From the NCBI GenBank assembly GCA_036365455.1, contig JAWQUS010000004.1, positions 4,905,501-4,969,500 of the forward strand: a DNA stretch of 64,000 nt, given 5' to 3'. The notes under the pieces were generated by a model, which saw nothing but the letters and a program-made list of their open reading frames with translations, ran no database searches and was not told the DNA's origin. This document shows positions 9,849 to 21,450 of this stretch, in pieces; position 1 is the first letter of the stretch, and every line of letters begins with the position of its first letter. This DNA comes from Macrosoma leucophasiata (Eukaryota; Arthropoda; Insecta; Lepidoptera; Hedylidae). The translations under genes and the position numbers were made by a program.

Positions 9849-10153
9849 TATTATGTATTCTGTGGTGCCATCAACAATCATACCGGTGGGAAAATTACTT
9901 TCCAACACAGGATTCGAATCCCAGGCTTCAGGTTATGCAATATTGGTTTACTCTGAACGAGCCATGAACAGACACATAATTTGACCTTGTCAGATTATAT
10001 TTGTAAAATTATTGGGTAATTGGAAGTTAATTGCACAGTAATAGTATTAAAATAACTAAATGTCAAGAAGACACTTCTAAAATATTTTGAGCCGTCGCGA
10101 CCTTGGCATCTGAGACTTTTTACAATCATTATTTACACGTAGTTTGTAAAGTG
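9849..10153. other. no recognised feature
   Basis: Unique-looking AT-rich sequence between two SINEs. Confidence 0.4.
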
Positions 10154-10165
10154 CTTATATGATTA

Positions 10166-10529
10166 TAATAAATAATAATGGCAACCCATTATACGTCCCA
10201 CTGCTGGGCACGAGTCTCTCCTCTTTTTTGGGGAGAGGCCTGGAGCTTACTCCACCACGCTCCTCCAATGCGGATTGGTGGAGGTACGGGTTAGTGGCCA
10301 ACCCGCTGTCGGATGTTTTCAAACCGCCCCATAAGGCCTCCGACAAGGTTTAACGACTGTTATCTATCGATAGCAACCTGGACCGACTGCTTAACGTGCC
10401 CTCCGAAGCACGGAAACGCGCATTTTAATTTGCCACTAGCGGTCACCCATCACACACCCGACCGCGCCCGTAATGCTTAACCGAGTAGATCGCTTATGAT
10501 TTACACCAGCCGCGGGGCCATGCGCGCTT
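10166..10529 (-). mobile_element. family D 5S-rRNA-headed SINE, full length
   Basis: Reference copy of family D. A perfect 12 bp TSD CTTATATGATTA flanks it (10154-10165 and 10530-10541). On the reverse strand the head contains CTCGGTTAAGCATTACGGGC and GTGATGGGTGACCGCTAG. These align with the 5S rRNA internal control region (TTAAGCA.CGTCGG.C.CGG and GGATGGGGGACCGC). The body includes CCGTCGGATGTTTTC-type blocks, and the tail is ATT/AAT-rich. A 5S-derived head defines SINE class 3. The identification is by eye. Confidence 0.8.
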
Positions 10530-10807
10530 CTTATATGATTACTTCGTCTGTTTTTAATTTTATTTTATTATTTGAATTCTATGTAAAGACGGAAATGTCT
10601 GTTGATATCCATTGAGAATTTTTAGTTCTAAACTCTCCCAGAGTCGGCACGAATAATCTTTTCAATTTGGAAAAAATACTGTTAGTAACCTATCACCTCT
10701 CCCTGATGCATAAATCGAATGCTTGACTTCAGGATTAACGCTAGTATTATTGAACCGGTCAAGTATGATTAGTAAGACATACTAATGTGAATCTAGGCAT
10801 GTGTTTT

Positions 10808-11093
10808 ACTGGTGGTAGAGTTTCAGTGACGGAGCTCGCGGGCGTAGGCACCACCGCATTACCTAATGTACTTGCCGCTAAATGGTAGTGTTCAGCACTA
10901 TCGTGTTCCGGTTAGGTGGTAATGTACGGCTCTGTAATTTCCGGCACAGAGGCGTAACACCTAATGCCTCAGGAGTGGCAGCGCATCTGTATTTTGACCT
11001 CTGATCATTGTGTGGGTGTCTATAGCCTGCAGTCATCACTTAACATCAATGTGAACTGCACGCTTGTTTACCACTTCCATTACATAAAAAAAA
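10808..11093 (+). mobile_element. family A, full length
   Basis: From TTACTGGTGGTAGAG to CCATTACATAAAAAAA, with few substitutions. Confidence 0.85.
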
Positions 11094-11193
11094 TATCCTT
11101 TACTTTCTCTTTTGGTAGAGTTTTTCACTGTTACAATTTGTGGCGACAATGTCACGTGCTCTTAGCACTGAACCTTATTGTTCATATTTATTC

Positions 11194-11333
11194 GGGGTTG
11201 CACTACGATATTTTTTAATGTTAAAGTTAACATTTGACATCCTTCTCTAACTTAAAGAAACCTGTTAAGGTTAGAGAAGGATGTGAAATGTTACAATAAC
11301 TTCAACTTTAACAAATATCGTGGTGCAACCCAG
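11194..11333. mobile_element. family G hairpin MITE
   Basis: About 140 bp near-palindrome: GGGGTTGCACTACGATAT at the left pairs with ATATCGTGGTGCAACCC at the right, and CATCCTTCTCTAAC pairs with GTTAGAGAAGGATG inside. The whole unit can fold into one hairpin. Relatives lie at 15162-15298 and, as a half, at 35718-35757. Confidence 0.8.
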
Positions 11334-11365
11334 GCTATGTGTTACTGAGCAACTTTTAATTGTTT

Positions 11366-11773
11366 TGTGGAGGACGGGTGGAAGTGTTCCTCCGGCGAAA
11401 AGTAGGTAGTCCAGGCATGGGCGGTCGCTGCATGCGTATGGAGTATCCCTGATGAAGCCGAGGGTTCTGGCTGGTGTGACTTGGTTACCGCTCGATGGTG
11501 CTGGTGATGTGAGGGATGACGTCGTCGAAGGTGCTGCAGAGCGGCTGGTGAGAAGGTTGCTTCCACTCACGTCGGGGTCACCACTGTGGAGGAACGGGTG
11601 GCAGTGTTCCTCCGGCGAAAAGGGAGGATCCTCCGACCAGGCGAGATGGTAGAGCCTGGCGGGCCGCGGCCCAACGATTGAGCCAACTCTTGAGAAATCT
11701 TCGTATGTGCGATGTAATTCGCATGCACGCCATCTATCGTACTAGATAAGTACTGTGTGGAGTGGACGCTACA
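11366..11773 (-). mobile_element. LTR retroelement, internally deleted
   Basis: Flanked by a perfect 4 bp TSD GTTT (11362-11365 and 11774-11777). On the reverse strand: a 189 bp LTR (11773 to 11585, starting TGTAGC and ending CCACA), one base, then a 17 nt primer-binding site TGGTGACCCCGACGTGA (11583 to 11567). About 160 bp of leader or gag sequence follows, then a 37 bp remnant of the 3' LTR end (11402 to 11366). A primer site matching the 3' end of tRNA-Trp is a feature I associate with CsRn1-clade Ty3/gypsy elements. No coding domain survives. Confidence 0.72.
11567..11583 (-). promoter_or_regulatory. tRNA-Trp-type primer-binding site
   Basis: On the reverse strand TGGTGACCCCGACGTGA, the complement of a tRNA-Trp 3' end including CCA. 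It sits one base inside the LTR end, where reverse transcription would be primed. Confidence 0.7.
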
Positions 11774-11827
11774 GTTTGATTGACCTTTTTTACTGCCATG
11801 AAAAAAAAATGATGATACTCTTCTTAC

Positions 11828-12108
11828 TAGTGGTAGAACCAGTGATAGAGCTTAAGGGCGTAGGCAGCACCGCATTACCTAAACTATCTGCCGTCAAACT
11901 GTAGTTCAGCACAATACTGTTCCAGTAAGATGGTAACGTAATGGCTATTTTAACCCCGTAAGAAGAATCACAGAGACAAAACAAATAAGGTCTTAGGGGT
12001 GGCAACTCATCTGCATTTTGACCTCTGGTCTTAATGTGGGTGTCTAAAGGTTGCAGTCATCACTTAACATCAATGTGAACTGCATGCTTGTTTGCTACCT
12101 TCATTACA
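11828..12108 (+). mobile_element. family A, tail split by a Helitron
   Basis: Diverged A copy ending ...CTTCATTACA at 12108. The expected T plus A-rich tail reappears at 12426-12440 (TAAAAAATAAAAAAA), directly after the Helitron at 12109-12425. Confidence 0.75.
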
Positions 12109-12425
12109 TCTATACATCTATACAAATCAATAAAATTGGAGTGTCTGTTTGTAATATTAAAATAACCGCTTTTTACTAAATGCATATGTATGTATACACG
12201 ATACATATACCAAAACAAGATTTTTTTCAATTTTTGTCTGTCTGTCTGTTTGGCGGAGCTAATCTTGGGAACGGTTGGACCGATTTTGACGGGACTTTCA
12301 CTGGCAGATAGCTGATGTAATAAGGAGTAACTTAGGCTTTTATTCTAGCTGCGCCAACGACTTCGTCCGGGTAAATACTGAACAATCATAAGTTCTCACG
12401 CGGGCGAAGTCGCGGGCACAGCTAG
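12109..12425 (+). mobile_element. Helitron-like element L inside a SINE tail
   Basis: Starts TCTATACATC. It carries CTGTCTGTCTGTTTGGCGGA and ACCGATTTTGACGGGACTTT, and ends with the hairpin CGCGGGCGAAGTCGCGGGC followed by ACAGCTAG. It lies exactly between A (12108) and T (12426) of the family A tail, so the host site is reconstructed as ACA^TAAAAA. No coding sequence. Confidence 0.75.
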
Positions 12426-12898
12426 TAAAAAATAAAAAAAGTATAGTAGTAAAATAAAGTAAAGTAATATATAAATATGTATTATTTGCGATATAACAGA
12501 TTCTTCTTACCTTAGATGTTACCCACGATCCAAGACTCCATTAAATAAAAAACATAATTCAAAACTCATTAAGAATGGACAGATAATTTCATAAATCGTG
12601 AACCTTTTTTTGCGATCCCTATTATCAAAAGGACCCGTACAATAATTTGTACGATTTCAAATTGCATTCGTATATCAATAAAGCAAATCTTCACTCCTTT
12701 TATTTCACCTCTGGGTGGTCTCAATGGGTTATCGTTGAGAGGTTTATTTCAGATATCACTTACGGTTAGGGCATAGATCACAGTAGCAGTTAACAGCGGG
12801 AGCGATAAGCGTATGCCAAAGTACAGTAAAAAAAGAAATATTATTAATTGACCAATCTCATAACTTGGGCGACGAAAAATGTCTATCGTGTATATACT

Positions 12899-13238
12899 TA
12901 ATAATAATGATGGCCACCCTTGATACGTCCCACTGCTGGGCACGAGTCTCTTCTTGGAAGGAGGCCTGGAGCTTACTCCACCACGCTGCTCCAATGTGAG
13001 TTGGTGGAAATAAGGGTTAGTGGCCAACCCGCTGTCGGATGTTTTCAAACCGCCCATAAGGCCTCCGACAAGGCTTAGCGATTGCTATCTATCGTTAGCA
13101 ACCGGGACCGACGGCTTAATATGACCTCCGAAGCACCGAAACGCGCATTTTAATTTTCCACTAGCTTGTATCGCTTAACCGAGTAGATCGCTTCCGATCT
13201 ACACTAGCCGTGGGGCTATACGCGCTGCATTCCGAATA
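12899..13238 (-). mobile_element. family D 5S-headed SINE
   Basis: Reverse-strand copy with an AAT-rich tail at the left and CCCAGCAGTGGGACG, CCGACAGCGGGTTGGCC and CTCGGTTAAGCGATA on the reverse strand. The box C-like region is partly deleted near 13160. No clear TSD. Confidence 0.75.
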
Positions 13239-13310
13239 GGTAGATATAAATGTATGGGCACATAATTTTTGTCACAGATGCAGTGCAGCTTGGGCGTCAA
13301 GGGTAGGAGC

Positions 13311-13604
13311 GTTTTTTTACCTACCTTCGTAGGTGGCAAACAAGCATGCAGTTCACATTGATGTTAAGTGATGACTGCAGCCTATAGACATCTACACAAA
13401 AAACCAGAGGTCAACATGCAGATGCATTGCCACCCCTAAGACCTAAGGTGTTATGTCTCTGTGATAGTTATTACGGGACCATACATTACCATATAACCGG
13501 AACACGACAGTGCTAAATACTACCATTTAGCGGCTGATAGATTAGGTAATGCGGTGGTGCCTACGCCCTCGAGCTCCTACACTTGGAACTCTACCACCAG
13601 TAAA
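13311..13604 (-). mobile_element. family A, full length
   Basis: Reverse strand, from the poly(T) end through ATAGATTAGGTAATGCGGTG to CTACCACCAGTAAA. Confidence 0.85.
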
Positions 13605-13886
13605 CCGTCGCGTATTTGTATTTTGGTCTTATTTAGATGGCTGTAGATTCCGGTAGCCAATTACCATTATGTAAAATATGTACTGTACTGTATGCTTCAA
13701 AACATAAAAGAGAATCCAATTCCTTCGAGATTTTCAATGGCATAATCTAAAGGCAAAAATCCACAATACTTCAATCTATTTCTCGAACAGAGATTGGAAA
13801 AACGAGCATGAGACAGACTTCACTAGAAAAAGGGGTCTTAAATACCAAATCAATGGAATTATGAGATTGCTTTAGTAATAACGTTT

Positions 13887-14165
13887 AGTTTTTACTGGTG
13901 GTAGAGCTCTAGTGACAGAGCTCGCGGGCGTAGGCACCACCGCATTACCTAATATACTTGCCGCTAAATGGTAGTGTTCAGCACTATCGTGTTCCGGTCA
14001 GGTGGTAATGTACGGCTCTGTAATTTCCGGCACAGAGGCATAACACCTGAGGCCTCAGGAGTGGTAACGCATCTGCATTTTGACCTTGGTCTTGTGTGGG
14101 TGTCTATAGGCTGCAGTCATCACTTAACATCAATGTGAACTGCATGCTTGTTTAGCACTTCGATT

Positions 14166-14196
<31 letters not shown>
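13887..14196 (+). mobile_element. family A, full length with long poly(A)
   Basis: From TTTTTACTGGTGGTAG to an A tract of about 27. A perfect 9 bp TSD AATAACGTT (13877-13885 and 14196-14204) flanks it. The high similarity to the family consensus and the long A tail suggest one of the younger insertions here. Confidence 0.88.
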
Positions 14197-14197
<1 letters not shown>

Positions 14198-14204
14198 TAA
14201 CGTT

Positions 14205-14610
14205 ATTTAAAATGAACTATCAATTTCAGGGAGGGAAATCTTATTCAAATAACATAAGAATCCATTCAAACACTCAATCAAGGACCCGCTACCACTACCG
14301 CTCGTCCACCGTGATAACACTAATGATAAAGTTAGTGAAAGATTATGTGATAAAAGCTTGGCGGCGTTGCTAACAGGTTTCAAATTTAGTGTCGGAAATT
14401 TAACTATAGCTGCTAGTTGCTTAGAACTTAGCATAGAAACTTTGCAAAATTATCAAATTCTTGATAATTTTGCATCTTCTATTTATAGTTGGGCAAAGAT
14501 AGGTCGAAGTTTAAATACTAAACGTAATAAATGCTAAAAGTCAATTCAAAGACTAATAGACTAGACTTAATATGTCTTCTTGTCCTATTTATTCTTTATA
14601 ATCTTTTTGC
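14205..14610. other. no recognised feature
   Basis: A 75-codon reading frame lies on the reverse strand (14434 to 14207), but its translation is Leu/Ser-rich and matches nothing I know. Treated as non-coding. Confidence 0.35.
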
Positions 14611-14805
14611 AGATGAGTTGTCATCCCTGGGGCCCAAGTTTTTTGCCTCTATAAAAGAAAGTTAAGGTTCTGAAACCATAAATTAACATCCAATCGGAAC
14701 ACAATATTGCTGAACACTAGTATTTGGCGCCAGATAGATTAGGTAATGCGATAATGCGATGGTGCCTTTGTCGATCGAGCTTTGACACTGAAACTCTACC
14801 ACCAG
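14611..14805 (-). mobile_element. family A, 5' two-thirds, diverged
   Basis: Reverse strand: GCAGATGAGTTGTCATCCC through TACCACCAG. The poly(A) third is missing, and there is a short ATGCGATAATGCGATGG duplication. Confidence 0.7.
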
Positions 14806-15161
14806 GAAAAGATGTCAAAAAATGTTTACGTTAAGTGTATAAAATCATTTCTAAGTAATTACGCAACAATAAATTCAATGGCGAAAGTTGGAAACACACC
14901 CAAAATTCACACTTTCTAGCGTGAGTAAATAATCAAAATTATTTTGCGCCGCCACCACACTATCGCCGCACTTTCTGAGCAAACAATGCCAGCAAACAAG
15001 TGAAACAGAGTCCGCATTATAAATTCGGGCAACATTATCGCGGAGGTAAATTTACTTTTTAGGTGTTCTCATTTTAAATTACAAATTTTCAGGAGCCGTT
15101 TGTTTATGGTTTTAATTGCGCGCCTCATTACACAAGTTAATGTTAAAGCAGATTTACTTAG
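14806..15161. other. no recognised feature
   Basis: Mixed-composition sequence, no feature recognised. Confidence 0.4.
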
Positions 15162-15298
15162 CCTGGGTTGCACTATGATATTTGTTAAGATTTAAGTTAA
15201 CATTTTTCATCCTACTCTAACTTTAACAGATTTCTTTAAGTTAGAGACGGATGTGAAATGGTAGGATAACTTTAACAGATACCGTGGTGCAACCCAGG
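15162..15298. mobile_element. family G hairpin MITE
   Basis: CCTGGGTTGCACTATGATAT at the left pairs with the right end ACCGTGGTGCAACCCAGG. The arms run nearly to the centre (TCATCCTACTCTAAC against GTTAGAGACGGATG). Confidence 0.8.
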
Positions 15299-15311
15299 TT
15301 TAAATCAATAA

Positions 15312-15553
15312 TCACACTAATATTATAAATGTGAAAGTCTCTTTGTTTGGATGTGTGTCCGTCAATCACGCAGAAACTACTGAAATATTTTGATTAAATT
15401 TGTTATACAGATAGGGTATTAGCTAACTTAGAATAAAGGATATTTTATCCCGAAAAAAATGTTCCTGTGGGAGGCCATGGGTTGATTTGATGAGTTCCCA
15501 CAGGTAACGCGAAAAGTGACCTACACGCGGGCGGAGCCGTGGGTAACATCCAG
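15312..15553 (+). mobile_element. Helitron-like element L, diverged
   Basis: Starts TCACACTAATATTATAAATG, has CAGATAGGGTATTAGC, and ends with CGCGGGCGGAGCCGTGGGTA then a degraded CCAG^T terminus. Confidence 0.6.
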
Positions 15554-18499
15554 TTCTTACTAAATCGTCACAATAGCTCTTTTCAGGTTTATCAGATCTA
15601 TTATAATAGAAGAACTGCTTACGAATACCAAATGAAGTCAACAATCAAACACCGTAGCAATACCTTTTCACAAAAAAAAAACATACAATAAAGTAAAAAG
15701 ATTTAATGAAAAGGTAAGATAGCTGTATTAAAGCCACAGGTCCCATGACTCCAAAGTTGATATCCAGCTCGAGGTCAGACGAAGTTTTTCTTAGAGATCG
15801 AAAACAACTCGGAAAGCAGCAACAATGTTCAAAGCACAAGACAGTACAAACTTGCTTATGAGTAGTTTTATAACCGGCAGTGGGAGATAACAAGTTAAAC
15901 AAAAGATTAAACGAGGATGTACGATGTAGAACGTCGCGTTTGAAAACTCAGAAACTGCATTATAGCACATAAATCCGCACAGAACAACCACTGGGTACCT
16001 GATAACTCTCTGAGAAGTATGTCGATAACCTTCCATTGCATTCTGGTTTCGTGATTCCGAATTCTATTTTGTAAGAAAATACCAAAAGCTCTTAGAATTT
16101 CTGTAATCTAATTCAAAACAGCTGATAACAAGACTGCACGATCACCTCAAGATGTTTAAAGTTGCAAAAAAAATATCAAAAACCAGTCTTACCTATTGTC
16201 CATCAACATGTCTCCAAGTTATGAAGGTGGCGTGCAAATTGACAAAAACAACGCACGGTATGCGTAGCTAGTTATAAAATAAAGGCGAAACAAGCAACCA
16301 GTTTGAAGGAATCCGGTGTGTCGACCTTTGACAAAGTCGACTTAATAGTGAATTGGTGACGCAGTGCAATGATCAGTTCTTACGCTAGATAGGAATTTAG
16401 TGCTCTGGTCTCACCGTATCTAGAATGTGCCAATATAAGCATTTCTCTTGAAAGTTAGAATGTGAGTTATGTCGGTGCTAGCTATGATGTTTCTACAGTA
16501 ATTGCACTACCATAATATTATGCTTAGAATGACTCTAACACTTTACAAGTTAAGCCATGATTATCACCTTTTTGATGTCAATAGGTTGGCAGACATACAC
16601 GATTGACCTGATGCAAAGTGGTTAACATTGCATATGAATATTTGTAATATCAAGAGAGTTGCAACGCTGCCAGCCCTGAAGATCAGTATTGAAGAAAACT
16701 TTGATGTAGTGACAAGATGACACATGAGAGAAAAAATTATTCCATAGTTTGCACGTTGTGAAAAATCCTTGAAGATGGTCTTGGAGTTACAATTTTCTTG
16801 AGTGTTTTCCTTGTTTTAAAAGATAGTCCTAGTGATCGTTTAAATTCAGTATACATTAATCTGTCAGGTCATGAAAGAATCAACCAACAAAAAACTGATT
16901 CTTCTCATTATCATTATTTTGAAAAACTTCTACTTTCTTCATCCGTTTTCATGTAGGCCAAGGTATTATCGGAAATAAAGAATCATACAATTCTAAGAAA
17001 AATAAATCTTCAGTCATTTCTTCCAATACATTTTTAGTCAAAAAAGCATCTAAACAAGGCAAAATTTGCGATCACCGAAACTGTTTATCTACATTAAATG
17101 TTAATGCCCCTTGAACTTTGCTTTTGAGCAATTCATAAGAGCTTTATCGGGATGAAATACGATTTTGTCTGTGTCAATTTATTTATGAGATAATACTACG
17201 AATCTTAAGAGATTTAAATTTAAAGTCTGGTAGATTTTGCCTAAAGGTCAAGACCATTTGATATTTCACCGAGTTTGATTTGATCGCGTGTTTGTCATTG
17301 AATATTTAATTTAAACAGTCAGGTGCGGAAATAAAGATGGAGGTTATTGATTTTGCAACACGCGAATGATTTATAGACATCGCAAGACTTTTTGATAAAT
17401 TACGGTGATAATAAACAGAATGTCGTAAAGTATAAAATTGTAACTCCCAATAAAAAATGGCTTATATTTCCACATTTTAATTGCTGATGATATACTGATT
17501 CAAGTGGATAGTATATGTTTAAAATCTGTATATAAATTATGATAATCAGCTAACAGTTTCTTTTTGAAAAGCGATACATATATTATCAATACGCAGCAGG
17601 TATCTAGTTCATTACATGTTGTACTCGTAGTAGATACATTCGTGACATAGCTTAGTAAAGAGGCTCAGTTAATTAAACAACTGAAATAGGCTGAATGACA
17701 CCAAATTACAATAACAACAACAACGGAAAAGTGTGTAATATGTCCTGTCTCAGAGATGGATACCTCAATTCTTTTCACGTAGAATTTATACTCATCAAAG
17801 ATTGCGACAATATCTTAGGCTGACGTTAAACCAATTTGGCTACTGAAAACCATCGCTGTCTTGAAAAATTAATTAAAAATTCTTCCCGTTTAAGCCACCA
17901 AAGGCAATGTTAGCCTTGCTGCCTTTTCACTTAAACATTTTTTTCTCTCACTCTTCATAAAAAACTTTTAATATAATCTCGTCGAAAGAACAAAAGATAT
18001 CAAAAGAAATGTGTTGAGGCTTTGTTAAGGTCTCTAACCTCCCTGAAAACGAAAACTCAGTTTAAATAAGAGATGAACAAACGGTTATCTTATCTAACTA
18101 AACAATACCTACCACAGTTTCTTGAGTTGCTTAATGGAACATCCATTGCCTAATACTTGAACAGCCACTTCAGTAAAATAAATAAATGTGTCTGTTTCAT
18201 CATTCACTTAAAATAACAATGTTGATGAAGGAAATACACTTTCGCTTTTGGCTAAGACAAGTTTGTTAGTAGCCATGTCATGTTTAGAGTTCGCTGTATA
18301 AGGAGCTGTAATTCCATAATTCGATGGAATTTATTAACTGCCTCTTGGAAAACTCCGTGAACGTTAGATTTTATCTTTTAATTGTTGTTCGCATTTATTT
18401 CACATATCTTAAATAATTATTTTCCTTAATGGGTAGAAGAAAAGAGGTCAGAATTATTTTGTGTTATTACATGTTTGTAAATATTTTTTAAATTAATAC
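15554..18499. other. repeat-poor stretch, no gene recognised
   Basis: About 2.9 kb without a recognised repeat or coding domain. A TATAAAAT motif at about 16273 with CCAGTTTG about 25-30 bp downstream could be a core promoter, but no ORF follows, so this is weak. Confidence 0.4.
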
Positions 18500-18765
18500 T
18501 GGTTTCAGTGTCGAAGCTTGAGGGCATAGGCACCACCGCATTACCTAATCTATCTGACGTCAATTTGTAGAGTTCAGCACTATTGTGTTCTGGTTAGATG
18601 GTATTGTATGATCCCGTATTATCTATCACAGAAGCACAACTACTCAAGGGTGGCAACGCATCTGCATTTTGACCTCTGTTTTTTTGAGTGGATGTCTATA
18701 CGCTGAAGTCATCACTTAAAATCCAAGTAAATTGAGTGCTTGTTTGCAACCCTGATTACGTAACA
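18500..18765 (+). mobile_element. family A, diverged
   Basis: AACTGGTTTCAGTGTCGAAG through GCACCACCGCATTACCTAAT, GCATCTGCATTTTGACCTC and GCTTGTTTGCAACCCTGATT. The A tail is reduced. Confidence 0.7.
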
Positions 18766-19394
18766 AACAAACGAACAAAGTGCTGAAATTGCTCAAGCTT
18801 AAATATAAACGAAATATTGATTATATTACTTCTAAATTAAATCTCATCACAATAGTCTCAATCGTTGTATCTAGTTACCTAACAGATAAACATACAAAGT
18901 TATGTCAAATATGTTCATATTTATTAATTTAGATCGCAAACTGGTTACATCGTCTTCTCATAATACCTCAGACTATAGTTTCTGCTGGTCACTAAAACAA
19001 TCTAGGCAAGCTTTATTATAAGCCTATTTAAACAAACAAACAACGGGAACATGCTAATAAAGCCGCAATATTTGCGGGTTAAATTAACTAAATTGAATTG
19101 GACTGAGCTTCGGTCAACACTCCACCTAAACATGATCGTAGCGTCACTTGCATTTACCTTGTGTCGACCCTTAAGGGGTACAAAGGAACGGCGAGGGTTG
19201 TCAAAACTTGTTGGGCGCTGCGACAAGTTATATGAAATTCACAAAGTTCACGCATGTTGAGGACAAAATGAGGTGTTTGTTATTCTGTATACTTTGTTCA
19301 TGTCTATATCAGAGGCACTGACATACGTACATAAATAAACATTGATGAAATTAAGAGTTTCAGGTGATAGGGCTTATATATTTTTTTAATTTAC
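18766..19394. other. no recognised feature
   Basis: A CATTTACCTTGTGTCGACCC block near 19150 may be a very old SINE remnant. Nothing firm. Confidence 0.35.
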
Positions 19395-19615
19395 CTTCAC
19401 ACTTGTATTCTTTCAAGGGACAGGCAAAGGCGAATGTATGCATTCATGTATGTGTACATGCAAATACCAACAATTCTCCAATTTCGTTTTGTCTCGTGTA
19501 ATAGGTAGCGAGTTTTTTGCCATCTTTGGGCTGCACACCAAACTCCGAGAGCATTTAAAAAAGGAGAAATTGTAAATATCCAAGAAAGTGGTATAGACCA
19601 CTCTCCAGAATAAAT
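19395..19615 (-). mobile_element. family B SINE, ancient copy
   Basis: On the reverse strand the distal body of B is visible: GGAGTTTGGTGTGCAGCCC, CTCGCTACCTATTACACG, GGTATTTGCATGTACACAT, TACAAGTGTGAAGG. Similarity is clear but heavily eroded, and the tRNA head is lost. Confidence 0.6.
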
Positions 19616-19865
19616 CATTCGTAATGAAAATTAAAAATAAAATTGACAGTGACAGACATAAAGCGAAGATTTTATGTTGTTCATCCTCTGGACATAATAC
19701 TATAAGTAGGTATCGATTATGAAAGATACTAATGGGAATAAAAAGACATCAGGGTTGAGACGACCCATAAGTGGAAAAGAATTCTTCCATAGCAGTCATC
19801 AATCAAACAATGGTAGCAAACCATTTCAATAGAGATGGCGGCCGTACTTAGATGTCTTGCGAACG

Positions 19866-20164
19866 TTTTTTTTTAATGTTATGGAAGTGGCAAACAAACA
19901 TGCAGTTAGACATTGATGTTAGACAGATGATAGACACAGCTTAAAGACGCCCACACAAAGACCAAGGTAAAAATGCAGATTCGTTACCACTTCTGAGGCC
20001 TAAGGTGCTGCTTTTATGCCGGAAATTACAACGCCGTACATTACCACCTGACCGGAAAATGATAGTTAGTTATAGTTAGCTGAATACTACCATTTAGCGG
20101 TAAGTATATTAGGTAATGCGGTGCGTACGCCGAGCTCCGTCACTGGAGATCTACCACCAGTAAA
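19866..20164 (-). mobile_element. family A, full length
   Basis: Reverse strand from the poly(T) end to CTACCACCAGTAAA, with small internal insertions and a short duplication ATAGTTAGTTATAGTTAG. Confidence 0.8.
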
Positions 20165-21321
20165 ACTATCTGAAATTGCCAACCCGCACACCAACGACGA
20201 CAATTACTGCATATCCCCTAATATGATATGCTTTTGACCGTCCAGTAGACTTCTTTTCGTAGAAATAATGATGATGACAAATTGGAAGGCAATTATGCTT
20301 AAATATAAAAAAAAATTGCGACAAGAATGTCTAAAACTGCAAATTCAGGATTATCCTATTAATTAACAATGTTCTCTGAACTTGGAATAACTTCAACCCT
20401 AGCGACCACAGGCCGAGCCTACCACAACAGAGAGAATTAAACTTTAATTATAATACTGTGTAGCCGCTATATTGTTTTTAGAGAATTTTAATTTTTAATA
20501 GCGCCCTGTTAAATAACCTTATGCGACCTTAAACACGGCTATACTTATAAAAGGTCATTGCAATGTGGTTTAGTTTTATTTGTTGCTGATTTGGATTCTC
20601 ATAAAAATTCTCAGAAATATGTCGGGCGTTGAGATCATTTTGAATAGAATTAATGATTTCTATAAATACTTTGTAAATCTTGAAATTTTGAAACAAGATT
20701 CGAAGTTAAATTCGAGATATTTTAAATAATTATAAATAGGTAAAAGAAAAATTGAAATTATTCTGAACAGCGTGTCCGTTCAAAAATATAATTAAAGAGT
20801 ATTTTGATAATGAAATTGAAGAAAACAGACAATGTTCCGCATAAAATCGTGCCACAATTTATCAATAATATGGGAGTTCAAAATCATTTGGCTATATTCC
20901 AAATCTATGTTATTGGAAATAAGTTGTTTAGTTCCATTGACTAGTCTCCCAAAAGCACGATGATAAATAAACACTACATGGACCAAATAACTGAGCGTAC
21001 GGACTTGACACTGGAGCACTAAACCAGCACACCATTGGAAACGGTCATTGACATGATGCGATAAGAACAAACAAGTGCCAAAACATTGTGAGACTTTATC
21101 GTACAGAAACGTAATTCTAAATGCAATATGGCTTTATGTAATGGGTTAGGCAAAGACAAAATATTTCAGTAGACACAGCATATGTTCTCTTATGGTTATT
21201 TGACATAAGATGTTGCGCTATCAAACAAAAAAGTTTAGAAAATCAGTGCTCACCAATAAACATATCAAAGTAAGACCCACTGCCGGTAGGTAATCAACCG
21301 AAATTTAAAAATAACCAAGAA
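20165..21321. other. no recognised repeat; one unassigned ORF
   Basis: AT-rich. On the reverse strand an open frame of about 110 codons (stop-to-stop, ending 20792) runs without stops. Its translation contains FQWCAGLVLQCQVRTLSYLV and IDKLWHDFMRNIVCFLQF. I do not recognise it, no splice structure is apparent, and it may be chance or an eroded coding fragment. Confidence 0.3.
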
Positions 21322-21450
21322 GAATCAGAATCAGAAATTTATTGATTCATTTAGGGTGATAAGCACCACTTATGAAACGTGTAGATAGAGTTTAAAAATA
21401 TAAAAAATAAAACCGAAGCTGCTTAAGCATCACATTTGGATGTTTTTTAA
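21322..21450 (-). repeat. possible LINE 3' end with TTCTGA tail
   Basis: On the reverse strand, sequence ending AATAAATTTCTGATTCTGAT looks like a polyadenylation signal followed by a short tandem tail, common at lepidopteran non-LTR 3' ends. The coding part is not recognised. Confidence 0.4.

Noticed and set aside
10390..10510. 5S rRNA gene
   Set aside because: Only the internal promoter region resembles 5S; the rest is SINE body with a 12 bp TSD.
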